In this document: positions 26,121-34,089 of the stretch, piece by piece
How the letters are laid out: every line of letters starts with the position of its first letter
Numbering within the stretch: position 1 is the first letter of the stretch
NCBI GenBank assembly: GCA_031271975.1
Contig: JAISUR010000016.1
Location: 186,001 to 250,000 of the forward strand
Origin: Propionibacteriaceae bacterium
GTDB lineage: Bacteria; Actinomycetota; Actinomycetes; Propionibacteriales; Propionibacteriaceae
Direction: 5' to 3'
DNA length: 64,000 nucleotides
Translations under genes and position numbers: made by a program
The notes under the pieces: generated by a model
The model's input: the letters and a program-made list of their open reading frames with translations, nothing else
Database searches by the model: none
Told to the model about the DNA's origin: nothing

Positions 26121-26999
26121 TCACACCACGGATCGGTGGTGTTCCACGGCGACGGGCCGGCCGTTCGCGTCCAGGTGGATGACGACGGCGGAGGCCGTTG
26201 TCAGCGTGGGGTCGTGGACTCCCAGGGCGTCGAGCATGATCGGCAGCACGGGCCGGTGCCCGCAGACCACCGTGGGCGTGCCGGCGGCCGTGCGTTCGGC
26301 GATGTCAAGCACCAGCCGGGCGGCTTGGCCTGGGCGGTCGGCGGCGGCTTCTTCGGACAGCGCGGCCCAGCTTTCGATGGAGAGTTTGGCGCCTTTCGCA
26401 TAAGGCTCCAGGGTTTGGATGCAGCGGGTCGACGTGCTGGAGGTGAGTCGGGCGGCGCCGTATGCCGCGAACAGGCCCACCAGGGCGGCGGCTTGGCGAT
26501 GCCCGCGCTCGTTTACGGGCCGGGTCGGGTCGGCTTTGGGCGCCCATTGCGAGCGGCTGACGGCCTTGCCGTGCCGGACGATGATGAGCGGCGTGGTTTC
26601 GGGCAACGCGGCTGCCTGCTTGATCAGGCCCGGGTCCTCGGGATAGGAGACCCGCGCCAACGCCTTGTCGATCGGCAGCCAGCGGATCTTGTCCACCTCG
26701 TCGTTGGGCCGGTGCGCGGCCACGGAGACCACCGAGCCGAGCCAATACTGGACTTCCTTTTCCCCAGCGGCGACTTCGTAGCTGATCGGGTCGAGTGGCG
26801 GGCCGAGGCGCGCGGTGACGCCAGTTTCTTCGCGGGTTTCCCGGGCGGCGCAGGCGGGCAGTGATTCGCCGGCTTCGAGTTTGCCTTTGGGAAGGCTCCA
26901 GTCGTCATAGCGGGGCCGGTGCACCAACAGCACTTCCAGGTCGGCGCGCTGGCGCAGGCATACGATACCCGCCGCCTGGAGTTGGTTAGTGGCTGCCAC
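26121..26999 (-). CDS. MutT1-like Nudix hydrolase fused to a histidine phosphatase domain
   Basis: A 292-residue two-domain protein. The Nudix box GKLEAGESLPACAARETREETGV spans residues 39-61. The second half is a phosphatase domain with IIVRHGKAVSR and VVCGHRPVLPIM. This fusion matches mycobacterial MutT1, which hydrolyses 8-oxo-GTP and diadenosine polyphosphates and whose second domain releases phosphate. It starts four bases after the ppk stop, so it belongs to the glnR-mshD-ppk unit. The link with polyphosphate and nucleotide hygiene is plausible. Confidence 0.88.
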   Translation of the reverse strand: MAATNQLQAAGIVCLRQRADLEVLLVHRPRYDDWSLPKGKLEAGESLPACAARETREETGVTARLGPPLDPISYEVAAGEKEVQYWLGSVVSVAAHRPNDEVDKIRWLPIDKALARVSYPEDPGLIKQAAALPETTPLIIVRHGKAVSRSQWAPKADPTRPVNERGHRQAAALVGLFAAYGAARLTSSTSTRCIQTLEPYAKGAKLSIESWAALSEEAAADRPGQAARLVLDIAERTAAGTPTVVCGHRPVLPIMLDALGVHDPTLTTASAVVIHLDANGRPVAVEHHRSVV

Positions 27000-27003
27000 A
27001 GGC

Positions 27004-29109
27004 TCAGCGTACCGCGCGCCGTTGGCCGACCTGCGCGATCAGGTGCTCTTGGATATCCAGCAGCGGTTTGCCGTCCACCGCGGTACGCTGCGTCCAGGTA
27101 TCGCCGGACAGCCACCAGGAGGCCGTGCCCTCGTCGAAGGCGATGTCGAAAAGGTGCTCGATCTGCGCGATGTGGCGCGGATGGTTGATGCCGACGAGCA
27201 CTTCGACGCGGCGGTCAAGGTTGCGGTGCATCAAGTCGGAGGAGCCGATGGCCACGCGCGGGTTGCCGGCGTTCGCGAACCAGTAGGCCCGCGAGTGTTC
27301 CAGGAAGCGGCCCAAGATGGAACGCACCCGGATGTTCTCGCTCAAGCCGGGGATGCCCGGGCGCACCGAACAGATGCCGCGCACCCACATGTCCACTTTG
27401 ACGCCCGCCTGCGAGGCCCGGTACAACGCGTCCGTCAGCGTTTCGTCGATGATGGAGTTCACCTTGATCCGGATGCCGCTGGGCAGCCCCTTGGCGTGGT
27501 TGTCGATCTCGTTCTGGATGGCTCTGAGCAGGCCCTTCCGCACGCCCTCGGGAGCGACCAGCATCCGCTTGTACGTCTCTTCCGACTCAGTCGCGATGTG
27601 GTTGAAGACGTTTTCCACGTCGCGCGCGATGAACGGGTTGGCCGTCAACAGGCCCATGTCTTCGTAGATGCGCGCCGTCTGGTGGTTGTAGTTGCCGGTG
27701 CCGACATGGCAGTAGGTGCGCAGATTCTCGCCCTCTTCGCGCACGACCATCGCCAGCTTGCAGTGGGTCTTCAAGCCGACCAGCCCGTAGATGACGTGGC
27801 AGCCGGCGGCCTTCAGCTTGGTGGCCCAGTTGATGTTCGTCTCTTCGTCGAAGCGGGCCTTCAACTCGACGACGACCATCACGGACTTGCCACGCCGGGC
27901 GGCTTTGATCAGCGCGTCGATGATGGGCGAGGAATCCTCGGCGGTGCGGTAGAGCGTCTGCCGGATTGTCAGCACGTCCGGATCTTCCGCGGCCTGCTCG
28001 ATGAAGCGCTGCACACTGGTGGCGAAGGCGTCGTAGGGATGCTGCAGCAGCACGTCGCGGCTGCGCAGCGCGGCGAAGATGTCGGCGGATTCGGAACGCT
28101 CGACAATAGCCAGCTCCGGGTGCGTCTTGGGCAGGAAAGACGGGTATTTCAGCGATTCACGCTCCAGGTCGGCGAACTGGCTCAAAGCGCTCAGGTCCAG
28201 CATGGACGGCAGCCGGATCACTTCCGACTCCTGCATGCCCAGCTCGTCCAGCAGCCGTTCCAGCATGGCTGTGTCCATGTGGTCTTCGACTTCGAGGCGT
28301 ACCGGCGGCCGGTCGGTGCGGCGGCCTTGGAGTTCTTTCTCCAGCGCCGTGAGCAGGTTCTCCGCGTCGTCTTCTTCGACTTCGAGGTCTTCATTGCGGG
28401 TGACGCGGAAGGCTGCCGAGGATTCGATCTGCATGCCCCGGTAGATGCCCTTGCCCAACTGCTGCGTCATGATCAGCTCGATCGGGATGAAGCGGTCGTG
28501 CCCCAGCGGGACGAAGCGGGGCAGGTTGTTGGGAACCTTCACGCGGCCGAAGCGTTTGCGGCCGGTGCGCGGGTTGCGCAGGGTGACGGCCAGCGAGACC
28601 GACAGGCCGGAGACGTATGGCATCGGGTGCGACTGGTCCACCGCGACGGGATCCAGCACGGGACGGATCCGGGCGCCGAAGTGGCTGTCGATGAACTCGC
28701 GTTCGGCGTCGGTCAGCTCGGCCCAGGTGAGGATGTGGATGCCGCTGGCCGCGAGTTCGGGGCGGATAACGTTGTCGAACAGGGCGTAGGCCTCAGCCGT
28801 TACCTCGCGGGTCTGCCGAAAGATGATGTCGTACAGCTCGCGGGGCAGGTATCCCGAGGATGAGCGCAGTGCGATGTCGGCGTTGATGCGGCGCTTCAGG
28901 CCGGCCACCCGGACCCGGAAGAACTCGTCCAGGTTGGAGAAGAAGATCGAAAGGAAGCGGGTGCGTTCCAGCAGCGGCACCCGCAGGTCGTCGCGCGCCA
29001 AGTCCAGCACCCGCCGATTGAACGCAAGCCAGCTCAACTCCCGGTCGGAGAAGCGGTTGGACGGCAACTCGGGCAGCGCGTCAGCCGATTCCAACGATTC
29101 GACGCTCAT
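27004..29109 (-). CDS. ppk: Polyphosphate kinase 1
   Basis: A 701-residue enzyme that reversibly polymerises the terminal phosphate of ATP. It starts at ATG 29109 (MSVESLESADALPELP). The frame is open further upstream, but that part overlaps mshD. Family motifs are FSDRELSWLAFNRRVLDLA, DEFFRVRVAGLKRRI, TIRQTLYRTAEDS and the active-site segments VGLKTHCKLAMVV and YCHVGTGNYNHQTARIYED with the two catalytic-region histidines. The start overlaps the mshD stop (ATGA). mutT1 follows four bases later. Joint control by the GlnR-type gene upstream would link phosphate storage to nitrogen state. Confidence 0.94.
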   Translation of the reverse strand: MSVESLESADALPELPSNRFSDRELSWLAFNRRVLDLARDDLRVPLLERTRFLSIFFSNLDEFFRVRVAGLKRRINADIALRSSSGYLPRELYDIIFRQTREVTAEAYALFDNVIRPELAASGIHILTWAELTDAEREFIDSHFGARIRPVLDPVAVDQSHPMPYVSGLSVSLAVTLRNPRTGRKRFGRVKVPNNLPRFVPLGHDRFIPIELIMTQQLGKGIYRGMQIESSAAFRVTRNEDLEVEEDDAENLLTALEKELQGRRTDRPPVRLEVEDHMDTAMLERLLDELGMQESEVIRLPSMLDLSALSQFADLERESLKYPSFLPKTHPELAIVERSESADIFAALRSRDVLLQHPYDAFATSVQRFIEQAAEDPDVLTIRQTLYRTAEDSSPIIDALIKAARRGKSVMVVVELKARFDEETNINWATKLKAAGCHVIYGLVGLKTHCKLAMVVREEGENLRTYCHVGTGNYNHQTARIYEDMGLLTANPFIARDVENVFNHIATESEETYKRMLVAPEGVRKGLLRAIQNEIDNHAKGLPSGIRIKVNSIIDETLTDALYRASQAGVKVDMWVRGICSVRPGIPGLSENIRVRSILGRFLEHSRAYWFANAGNPRVAIGSSDLMHRNLDRRVEVLVGINHPRHIAQIEHLFDIAFDEGTASWWLSGDTWTQRTAVDGKPLLDIQEHLIAQVGQRRAVR

Positions 29110-29948
29110 GTAGCCTCCCAAAGGACATCCCGGTGCACCTGCTCGAAACCGGCCCTGTCGTACATTCTTACCGGTTTCTCCTCGCTCGCGTCCACATACA
29201 GGAACACAGTCTGCACCCCTTGTTGACGCAGGTGGTCCAGCCCCGCGTCCAGCAGCGCCCGGCCCAAACCTTGGCCTTGCGCCCACTCGGCCACTCCAAT
29301 CACGTACACCTCGCCGCGGTCGGGAGTCTCCCGCTTCGTCCAGTGGAATCCGGCCAGCCGGCCCCCCGCGAATACGAGCAGCAGCCCCGCTGGGTCGAAC
29401 CAGCTTTCGGCCATCCGCTCGCGGAAATCCGCCGCCGTCATGCGGCCCTGTTCCGGGTGGTGGGCGAACGCGGCGGCGTTGACGGCGGCGAGGGCATCCA
29501 AGTCCGCCTCGCGGTAGCCGCGCACGGTGAAGCCGTCCGGAAGCCTGGCCTCGGAGTCGGAGCCGGGCCCGAGAGCGCGTTCCATGACCAGCAGTTCGCG
29601 TATGCCGCGATAGTCCAGTTTGGCGGCCAGAGCCTGGGCTGGCGGCAGGTTCCCGAACGCCCAGACCGGAACCTGGCGCCCCAACTGCGCCAACATCGCC
29701 GTGGCTATCCCACGGCGGCGGAATTCCGGTGCCACCATCAACTGCGCCGTCCCCATCCGGGTGTCGTGCTGCAGGTAGCCCGCCAACTGGCCATCTTGCC
29801 AGTGCAGCAGATGGCGGCATTGTTCATGGAGATTGAAATAGCCCTGTTCGCTGAGCGGGCTGTTGCCCGGCCCGTCGGCAGCCTCCACGTGGCGGGCCAG
29901 TGCGGCCACGTTGGACCGCTCGGTGGAGTTGAGCCATTCGATGAACAT
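29106..29948 (-). CDS. mshD: Mycothiol synthase (acetyltransferase)
   Basis: A 280-residue protein with two GNAT domains, which acetylates Cys-GlcN-inositol in the last step of mycothiol synthesis. The first domain has TAQLMVAPEFRRRGIATAML. The second has EVYVIGVAEWAQGQGLGRALLDAGLDHL and VFLYVDASEEKPVRMYDRAGFE, with the Q/RxxGxG/A acetyl-CoA loops. ATG 29948 (MFIEWLNSTERS) is chosen: the open frame upstream would run back into glnR. The order glnR then mshD is the same as in Mycobacterium. It is coupled to ppk by an ATGA overlap. Confidence 0.92.
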   Translation of the reverse strand: MFIEWLNSTERSNVAALARHVEAADGPGNSPLSEQGYFNLHEQCRHLLHWQDGQLAGYLQHDTRMGTAQLMVAPEFRRRGIATAMLAQLGRQVPVWAFGNLPPAQALAAKLDYRGIRELLVMERALGPGSDSEARLPDGFTVRGYREADLDALAAVNAAAFAHHPEQGRMTAADFRERMAESWFDPAGLLLVFAGGRLAGFHWTKRETPDRGEVYVIGVAEWAQGQGLGRALLDAGLDHLRQQGVQTVFLYVDASEEKPVRMYDRAGFEQVHRDVLWEAT

Positions 29949-29982
29949 GGTGACTGTGTGCCAGGCCCGGCCCGCCGGGTGC

Positions 29983-30663
29983 TCAGTCGCCGGTCCGGGC
30001 GGCGTCGGGTGAGAAGCGGTAGCCCACGTTGCGGACTGTGCCGATGAGGGCTTCGTGGTCGGGCCCCAGCTTGGCGCGCAGCCGCCGGATGTGCACATCG
30101 ACCGTGCGCGTGCCGCCGTAGTAGTCGTAGCCCCACACGTCCGCGAGCAGGTGTTCGCGGCTGAAGACCCGGCCCGGGTGCTGCACCAAGTACTTCAGCA
30201 GCTCGAATTCGGTGTAGGTCAGATCGAGCGGCGCGCCTTCTTTGGTGGCGGAGTATGCCGCGTCGTCGATGGTGATTCCGCCCGCGGAGATCAGCGAGTC
30301 GTTGGCGGCCGCGGCCACGAGCAGCCGGATGCGCGCGTCCAGCTCGGCTGGGCCGGCGGAGTCGATGACGAAATCGGACAGGCCCCATTCGGCGGAGATC
30401 GCGGCCAAACCGGATTCAGCGATTACCAGCAGCAGCGGGATTGTGGAGCCCGACGAGTTGAACAGTCGCGCCATCATGCGGGCGCCGGCCAAGTCGTCCC
30501 GCCCGTCCAGCACGACCAGGTCGGCTTTGGCGGATTCGGTGAGCGCTTGTGTGTCGGCGGGAACCGTGACGACCTCGTGGGGGAGTAGCTCAAGGACGGG
30601 CAACGCCTGTTGGCCCGATGCCGCTTTGGCGAGTTCATTGCTGACCAGCAGCAAGAGCGCCAT
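29983..30663 (-). CDS. glnR: GlnR-type OmpR-family transcriptional regulator
   Basis: A 226-residue atypical response regulator. The N-terminal receiver-like part is VVLDGRDDLAGARMMARL...IPLLLVIAESGLAAISAEWG, close to actinobacterial GlnR. The winged helix part is LTYTEFELLKYLVQHPGRVFSREHLLADVWGYDYYGGTRTVDVHIRRLRAKLG. GlnR governs nitrogen genes without a cognate kinase. It starts at ATG 30663 behind GAGGAG. mshD begins 34 bases after its stop. No GlnR box could be found with confidence in this window. Confidence 0.88.
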   Translation of the reverse strand: MALLLLVSNELAKAASGQQALPVLELLPHEVVTVPADTQALTESAKADLVVLDGRDDLAGARMMARLFNSSGSTIPLLLVIAESGLAAISAEWGLSDFVIDSAGPAELDARIRLLVAAAANDSLISAGGITIDDAAYSATKEGAPLDLTYTEFELLKYLVQHPGRVFSREHLLADVWGYDYYGGTRTVDVHIRRLRAKLGPDHEALIGTVRNVGYRFSPDAARTGD

Positions 30664-30808
30664 GGCAACTCCTCATCCACATTTGGGCACAGGTTGCGGG
30701 CAACCAGGGCCGGGGGACCGTCACTTGGACGGTTATCTCATATCGTAGTTTGCCAGGTTCCGGGTTTTCTGGCGAAATTGCCGTCTCACAGCTGCCCTGG
30801 CGCAGTCT

Positions 30809-30969
30809 CATGCGCCCGGAGGGGTGCCCCTGGCGGGGCACACGGACTCCGTCCGAGATCCCGGACCCCCACCCCACAAAGTTCTTCGATACTTTGCGGG
30901 GACCCCGGAACGCCACCCCACACAGTTCTTCGATACTTTGCGGGGACCCCGGAACGAGTCCGGGATGAC
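30809..30969. repeat. Composite palindromic repeat, copy A, with an 88-bp insertion
   Basis: It contains the GGTGCCCC...GGGGCAC, CGGACTCCGTCCG and GATCCCGGA...TCCGGGATGAC stems shared with the copies at 45.7 and 58 kb. The last stem is split by two 44-bp units. It lies 19 bases beyond the LacI-type gene's stop, in the 324-bp gap between that gene and glnR. The rest of the gap holds only the glnR leader. Confidence 0.75.
30866..30953. repeat. Two tandem 44-bp units inserted in copy A
   Basis: The units 30869-30912 and 30913-30956 differ at one base. Each contains AGTTCTTCGATACTTTGCGG and ends in CCCCGGAACG. Removing exactly 30866-30953 restores the uninterrupted stem seen at 58.1 and 62.1 kb. 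CCCGGA is present at both edges. Confidence 0.75.
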
Positions 30970-30987
30970 GGCGTGTCGAAGGCGGTG

Positions 30988-32028
30988 TCAGGCGGGGGCG
31001 AGCGACGAGCGCTCGGTCCAGGATGTCGCCAGGGTGGTCATCGCCGGGGGACGGCTCGGGTCCGCGATGCGGGCCGCGAGGGCTTCGGCCGCGCACAGGC
31101 CGAGCTCGTAGGCGGGCTGGGCGATGACTGAAAGTGGGGGACGCAGCACCGTCGTCCAGTCGGTGTCGTCGAAGCCGAAGATGGCGATGTCCGCCGGCCA
31201 GGCCAGGTTTTCGGCGTTGGCGGCGTCCACGATGCCCAGCATGAACGAATCATCCAGGCCGAACAGCGCCGTGGGCCGGTCCGGGCCGCGCAGCAAGTCG
31301 AGAACCGCGTCGCGCACGCCCTCGCGATGGCGCGCTTTGGGCCGGTAGCGGTCTGGGACTTCGATGCCGGCGTTGGCCATCGCGTCCAAATACCCGCGGA
31401 AGCGGTCCTCCATGGTGGTGATCCGGCAGAACTCCTGTTTCGAGTCGGCGCCGCCGTGTTCCGGCGTGGCGATGCGGGTGTGCCCGGCGGCGATGGCCCT
31501 GCTGACTGCCCGGCGCGCCGCGTCATAGTTGTCCACGACCACGACGTCTGTTTCCAGTTCGGGTATGTAGCGGTCCACTTGCACCACCGCTTGGCCGCGG
31601 TCGACCGCCGCCTGTAGGTGCTCGTGTTTGTCCAATGACGCCGGGGTGAGCAGGATCCCGTCCACCCGGTTCTCCATCAGCACGCGCAGGCCGCGCTCCT
31701 CCTTGGCAGGGGACTCGTCGGTGTTGACCAGAATGACGTCGTAGTCGTTGGCGCGGGCACCGTCCGAGAAGCCGCGGATCACCCGGGCGAAGAAGGGATT
31801 GGCCACGTCGGCGACCAGCGCTCCGAGCGTCATGGTGCGTCCGGTCACCATCGAGCGGGCAACGGCGTTGATCGAGTAATCGAGTTTGGCGGCGGCAGCC
31901 AGCACTTTGGCCCGGGAGCGTTCGCTCACCGAACCGTAGCCGCCGAGAGCCCGGGCCGCGGTAGCCCGCGACACGCCGGCTTCCCGCGCCACATCGAAAA
32001 TCGAGGCGGGTGCCGCGCCACTTGCCAT
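30988..32028 (-). CDS. LacI-family repressor of the fructosamine operon
   Basis: A 346-residue regulator from ATG 32028 (MASGAAPASIFDVAREAG). An ATG at 32061 would add 11 residues. The helix-turn-helix is IFDVAREAGVSRATAARALGGYGSVSERSR with the hinge helix after KVLAAAAKLDYSINAVARSMVTGRT. The ligand domain has the periplasmic-binding-like pattern (LGALVADVANPFFARVIRG, DGILLTPAS, ALFGLDDSFMLG, DIAIFGFDDTDW). It is divergent from the frl-like operon, and two matching operators lie between them. The inducer is probably a phosphorylated fructosamine or related sugar. Confidence 0.88.
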   Translation of the reverse strand: MASGAAPASIFDVAREAGVSRATAARALGGYGSVSERSRAKVLAAAAKLDYSINAVARSMVTGRTMTLGALVADVANPFFARVIRGFSDGARANDYDVILVNTDESPAKEERGLRVLMENRVDGILLTPASLDKHEHLQAAVDRGQAVVQVDRYIPELETDVVVVDNYDAARRAVSRAIAAGHTRIATPEHGGADSKQEFCRITTMEDRFRGYLDAMANAGIEVPDRYRPKARHREGVRDAVLDLLRGPDRPTALFGLDDSFMLGIVDAANAENLAWPADIAIFGFDDTDWTTVLRPPLSVIAQPAYELGLCAAEALAARIADPSRPPAMTTLATSWTERSSLAPA

Positions 32029-32091
32029 GGTCACGCGGTGAGTATAACGGGCCCGGCTCATAACGTCTGGATAAAGCTCTACGCCAACCTC

Positions 32092-32097
32092 TTGACA
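32092..32097 (+). promoter_or_regulatory. -35 element of the fructosamine operon
   Basis: A perfect TTGACA. The expected -10 position (about 32114-32120) falls inside the first operator, consistent with repression by blocking polymerase. No good -10 hexamer is visible, so the promoter may need help or lie elsewhere. Confidence 0.4.
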
Positions 32098-32111
32098 ATG
32101 GCCCGAAAAAG

Positions 32112-32153
32112 TGAGAGCGTGCTCAATAAGAACTGAATGAGAACGTGCTCAAT
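32112..32153 (+). promoter_or_regulatory. Two LacI-type operators
   Basis: TGAGAGCGTGCTCAAT (32112-32127) and TGAGAACGTGCTCAAT (32138-32153) differ at one base and are 26 bases apart. Each core GAG-n-RCGT-n-CTC is a near-perfect palindrome centred on CG, the usual form for LacI-family sites. They lie between the repressor gene and the operon it faces. Confidence 0.7.
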
Positions 32154-32225
32154 CCCAAGAATCCCGATCCTCCAAGCGCGCGCCGGACGGGAAACAAGAC
32201 CACACACACCAAGGAGTCAAGCCAA

Positions 32226-33224
32226 ATGGCAACCAACACCCTGCCGCTGTCGCCGATAGCGGCGGATTATCAGGAGAAGCTGCAAGAGACGGTCGACCTG
32301 TACCCGAAAATCGAAGAGTTCATCAACTCGCTGGCCGGGCCCAAGAACGTCTACTTCGTGGGAGCGGGCGGCTCGCTGATCGCGTCTTTCCCCGCCTACT
32401 ACCTGCTGCATCGCATGGTGGACATCCCCGTCTATCAGATCCAGTCGGATGAGTTGAACTTCGGCCGTCCCAAGGCGCTGGGCCCCGGGTCGCTGGCCAT
32501 CGTCGCTTCGTACACCGGCACCACCAAAGAGACCGTCGCCGCCGCCAAGTACGCCAAGGAGGCCGGAGCCACCGTGTTCTCGGTCTGCAAGGAAGGCAGC
32601 CCGCTGGCCAAGACGTCCGATTTTGCCATCACCGGCGGTTCGGATGCCCTTGAACTCATCGCCGCCTACTGCCTTTGCGCCAAGCTCGGCGTCGACCTGG
32701 ACTACGCCAAGGTCAAGGCCACCTTCGCGGCCCTGCCCGCTGCGTTCGCGGCCACTGTGGAACAGAATGAGTCCAAGGTGCATGACATCGCGGTCGCACT
32801 CAAGGACGAGCCCATCACCTACATCGTCGGGTCCGGCCCCTCGCACGGCTGGGCCTACGGGTTGGCGATGTGCTACCTGCAGGAGATGCAGTGGAAGCAC
32901 GCCGTTTCCTTCAACGCCGGCGAGTTCTTCCAAGGCGCTATGGAGGTCGTCACGGACGAGACGCCGGTGATCTGCCTGCTCGGTGAGGACGCCTCCCGGC
33001 CGGTGGCCGAGCGCGCCCAGCGTTTCCTGGAGACGTATGCCAAGCAGAAGGCGCACTACATCGACTCGAAGACTTTCGAGTTGCCGGGCATCGATCCCGC
33101 CTGCCGCGAGATCGTGTCACCGCTGATCATCGCGCAGGTGATCCACCGGTTGGCGGCCCACTACGAGGCGGTGCGGGGTCACGCCCTGTCGCAACGCCGC
33201 TACATGTTCCGAGTCAACTACTGA
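32226..33224 (+). CDS. SIS-domain fructosamine-6-phosphate deglycase (FrlB-like)
   Basis: A 332-residue protein with two sugar isomerase (SIS) halves. The first has NVYFVGAGGSLIASFPAYYL and ASYTGTTKETVAAAKYAKEAGA. The second has ITYIVGSGPSHGWAYGLAMCYLQEMQWKHAVSFNAGEFFQGAME. The end RGHALSQRRYMFRVNY is typical of FrlB-type deglycases, which split fructoselysine-6-phosphate into glucose-6-phosphate and the amine. ATG 32226 follows AAGGAG. A PfkB kinase, binding protein and permeases follow, the gene set of the Bacillus frl operon. The amino moiety is unknown. Confidence 0.85.
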   Translation: MATNTLPLSPIAADYQEKLQETVDLYPKIEEFINSLAGPKNVYFVGAGGSLIASFPAYYLLHRMVDIPVYQIQSDELNFGRPKALGPGSLAIVASYTGTTKETVAAAKYAKEAGATVFSVCKEGSPLAKTSDFAITGGSDALELIAAYCLCAKLGVDLDYAKVKATFAALPAAFAATVEQNESKVHDIAVALKDEPITYIVGSGPSHGWAYGLAMCYLQEMQWKHAVSFNAGEFFQGAMEVVTDETPVICLLGEDASRPVAERAQRFLETYAKQKAHYIDSKTFELPGIDPACREIVSPLIIAQVIHRLAAHYEAVRGHALSQRRYMFRVNY

Positions 33225-33225
33225 C

Positions 33226-34062
33226 ATGCGCATCGTCGCTATCGGGGACAACTGCCTCGACTGGTACCTCGACCGCCAAAAGATCTACCCGGGCGGGAAT
33301 ACGGTCAACGTCGCAGTGTTCACCCATCGCCTCGGCGCCGAAGCGGCCTATATCGGCCAATTCGGCGCCGACCGGGCGGGCGACATCATGATTTCGGCGC
33401 TGCGAGCCGAAGGAGTCGATTGCGGCCGCATCCGGCAGGTGCCCGGGCGCAGTGGCTACGCCACGGTGCGCAACATCGACGGGGAGCGAGTCTTCCAGGG
33501 CGGCTCCAATGGAGTGGTGGTTTTCGCGCCGGATGCCGATGACTTGGCCCACATGGCCGGCGCCGACCTGATACATACTGGCGACTGTTCCTTCTTGGAG
33601 GACTACGTGGCCGAGTTTGCGGCCATAGCGCCAGTCAGCTTCGATTTCTCCATCCGCCCGGACGACTATTGCCAACCCTTGCTTCCCCACGTCAAGATCG
33701 CCAGCTTCTCGCGTCCCGGCCTGGCCGCGGCCGACATCCAGGATTTCATCGCCTGGGCGCACAGCTTCGGCCCTGAACAAGTCCACGTCACCCAGGGTGA
33801 GAACGGGTCGTGGGTCTCGCAGGGGCAGGGGATCCACCACGAACCGTCTGTGCCGACACAAGTGTGTGACACTTTAGGCGCGGGCGATTCGTTCATTTCC
33901 GCCATGCTGATCGGCCGCCTGCAAGGCAAGCCGCTTGATCAGGCCGCAGCCTTTGCGGCCCGTTTCGCCGCAAAGGCCTGCCAAGGCTACGGGGCGTTCG
34001 GCTACGAGGCCGACGCGGCGGACATGACCGTCGCGCCGGACCACTACGCACATGTCTCATAA
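33226..34062 (+). CDS. PfkB-family fructosamine kinase (FrlD-like)
   Basis: A 278-residue ribokinase-fold kinase starting one base after the deglycase stop. Features are AIGDNCLDWYLDRQKIYPGGNTVNVAVFTHRLGA (substrate-side glycines, as in FrlD), FSIRPDDYCQPLL, and DTLGAGDSFISAML with the catalytic base Asp221. It would phosphorylate the imported Amadori compound at C6 to give the deglycase substrate. The close resemblance in the YPGGN and CQGYGAFGY segments makes fructoselysine-type kinases the best match. Other sugars cannot be excluded. Confidence 0.83.
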   Translation: MRIVAIGDNCLDWYLDRQKIYPGGNTVNVAVFTHRLGAEAAYIGQFGADRAGDIMISALRAEGVDCGRIRQVPGRSGYATVRNIDGERVFQGGSNGVVVFAPDADDLAHMAGADLIHTGDCSFLEDYVAEFAAIAPVSFDFSIRPDDYCQPLLPHVKIASFSRPGLAAADIQDFIAWAHSFGPEQVHVTQGENGSWVSQGQGIHHEPSVPTQVCDTLGAGDSFISAMLIGRLQGKPLDQAAAFAARFAAKACQGYGAFGYEADAADMTVAPDHYAHVS

Positions 34063-34089
34063 CACATCAAACTCAAAGGAGAGAGAACA

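Noticed and set aside
27004-29820. A 938-residue version of polyphosphate kinase
   Set aside because: The extra N-terminal part overlaps mshD in another frame and has no family resemblance. ATG 29109 gives the normal PPK1 length and an ATGA overlap.
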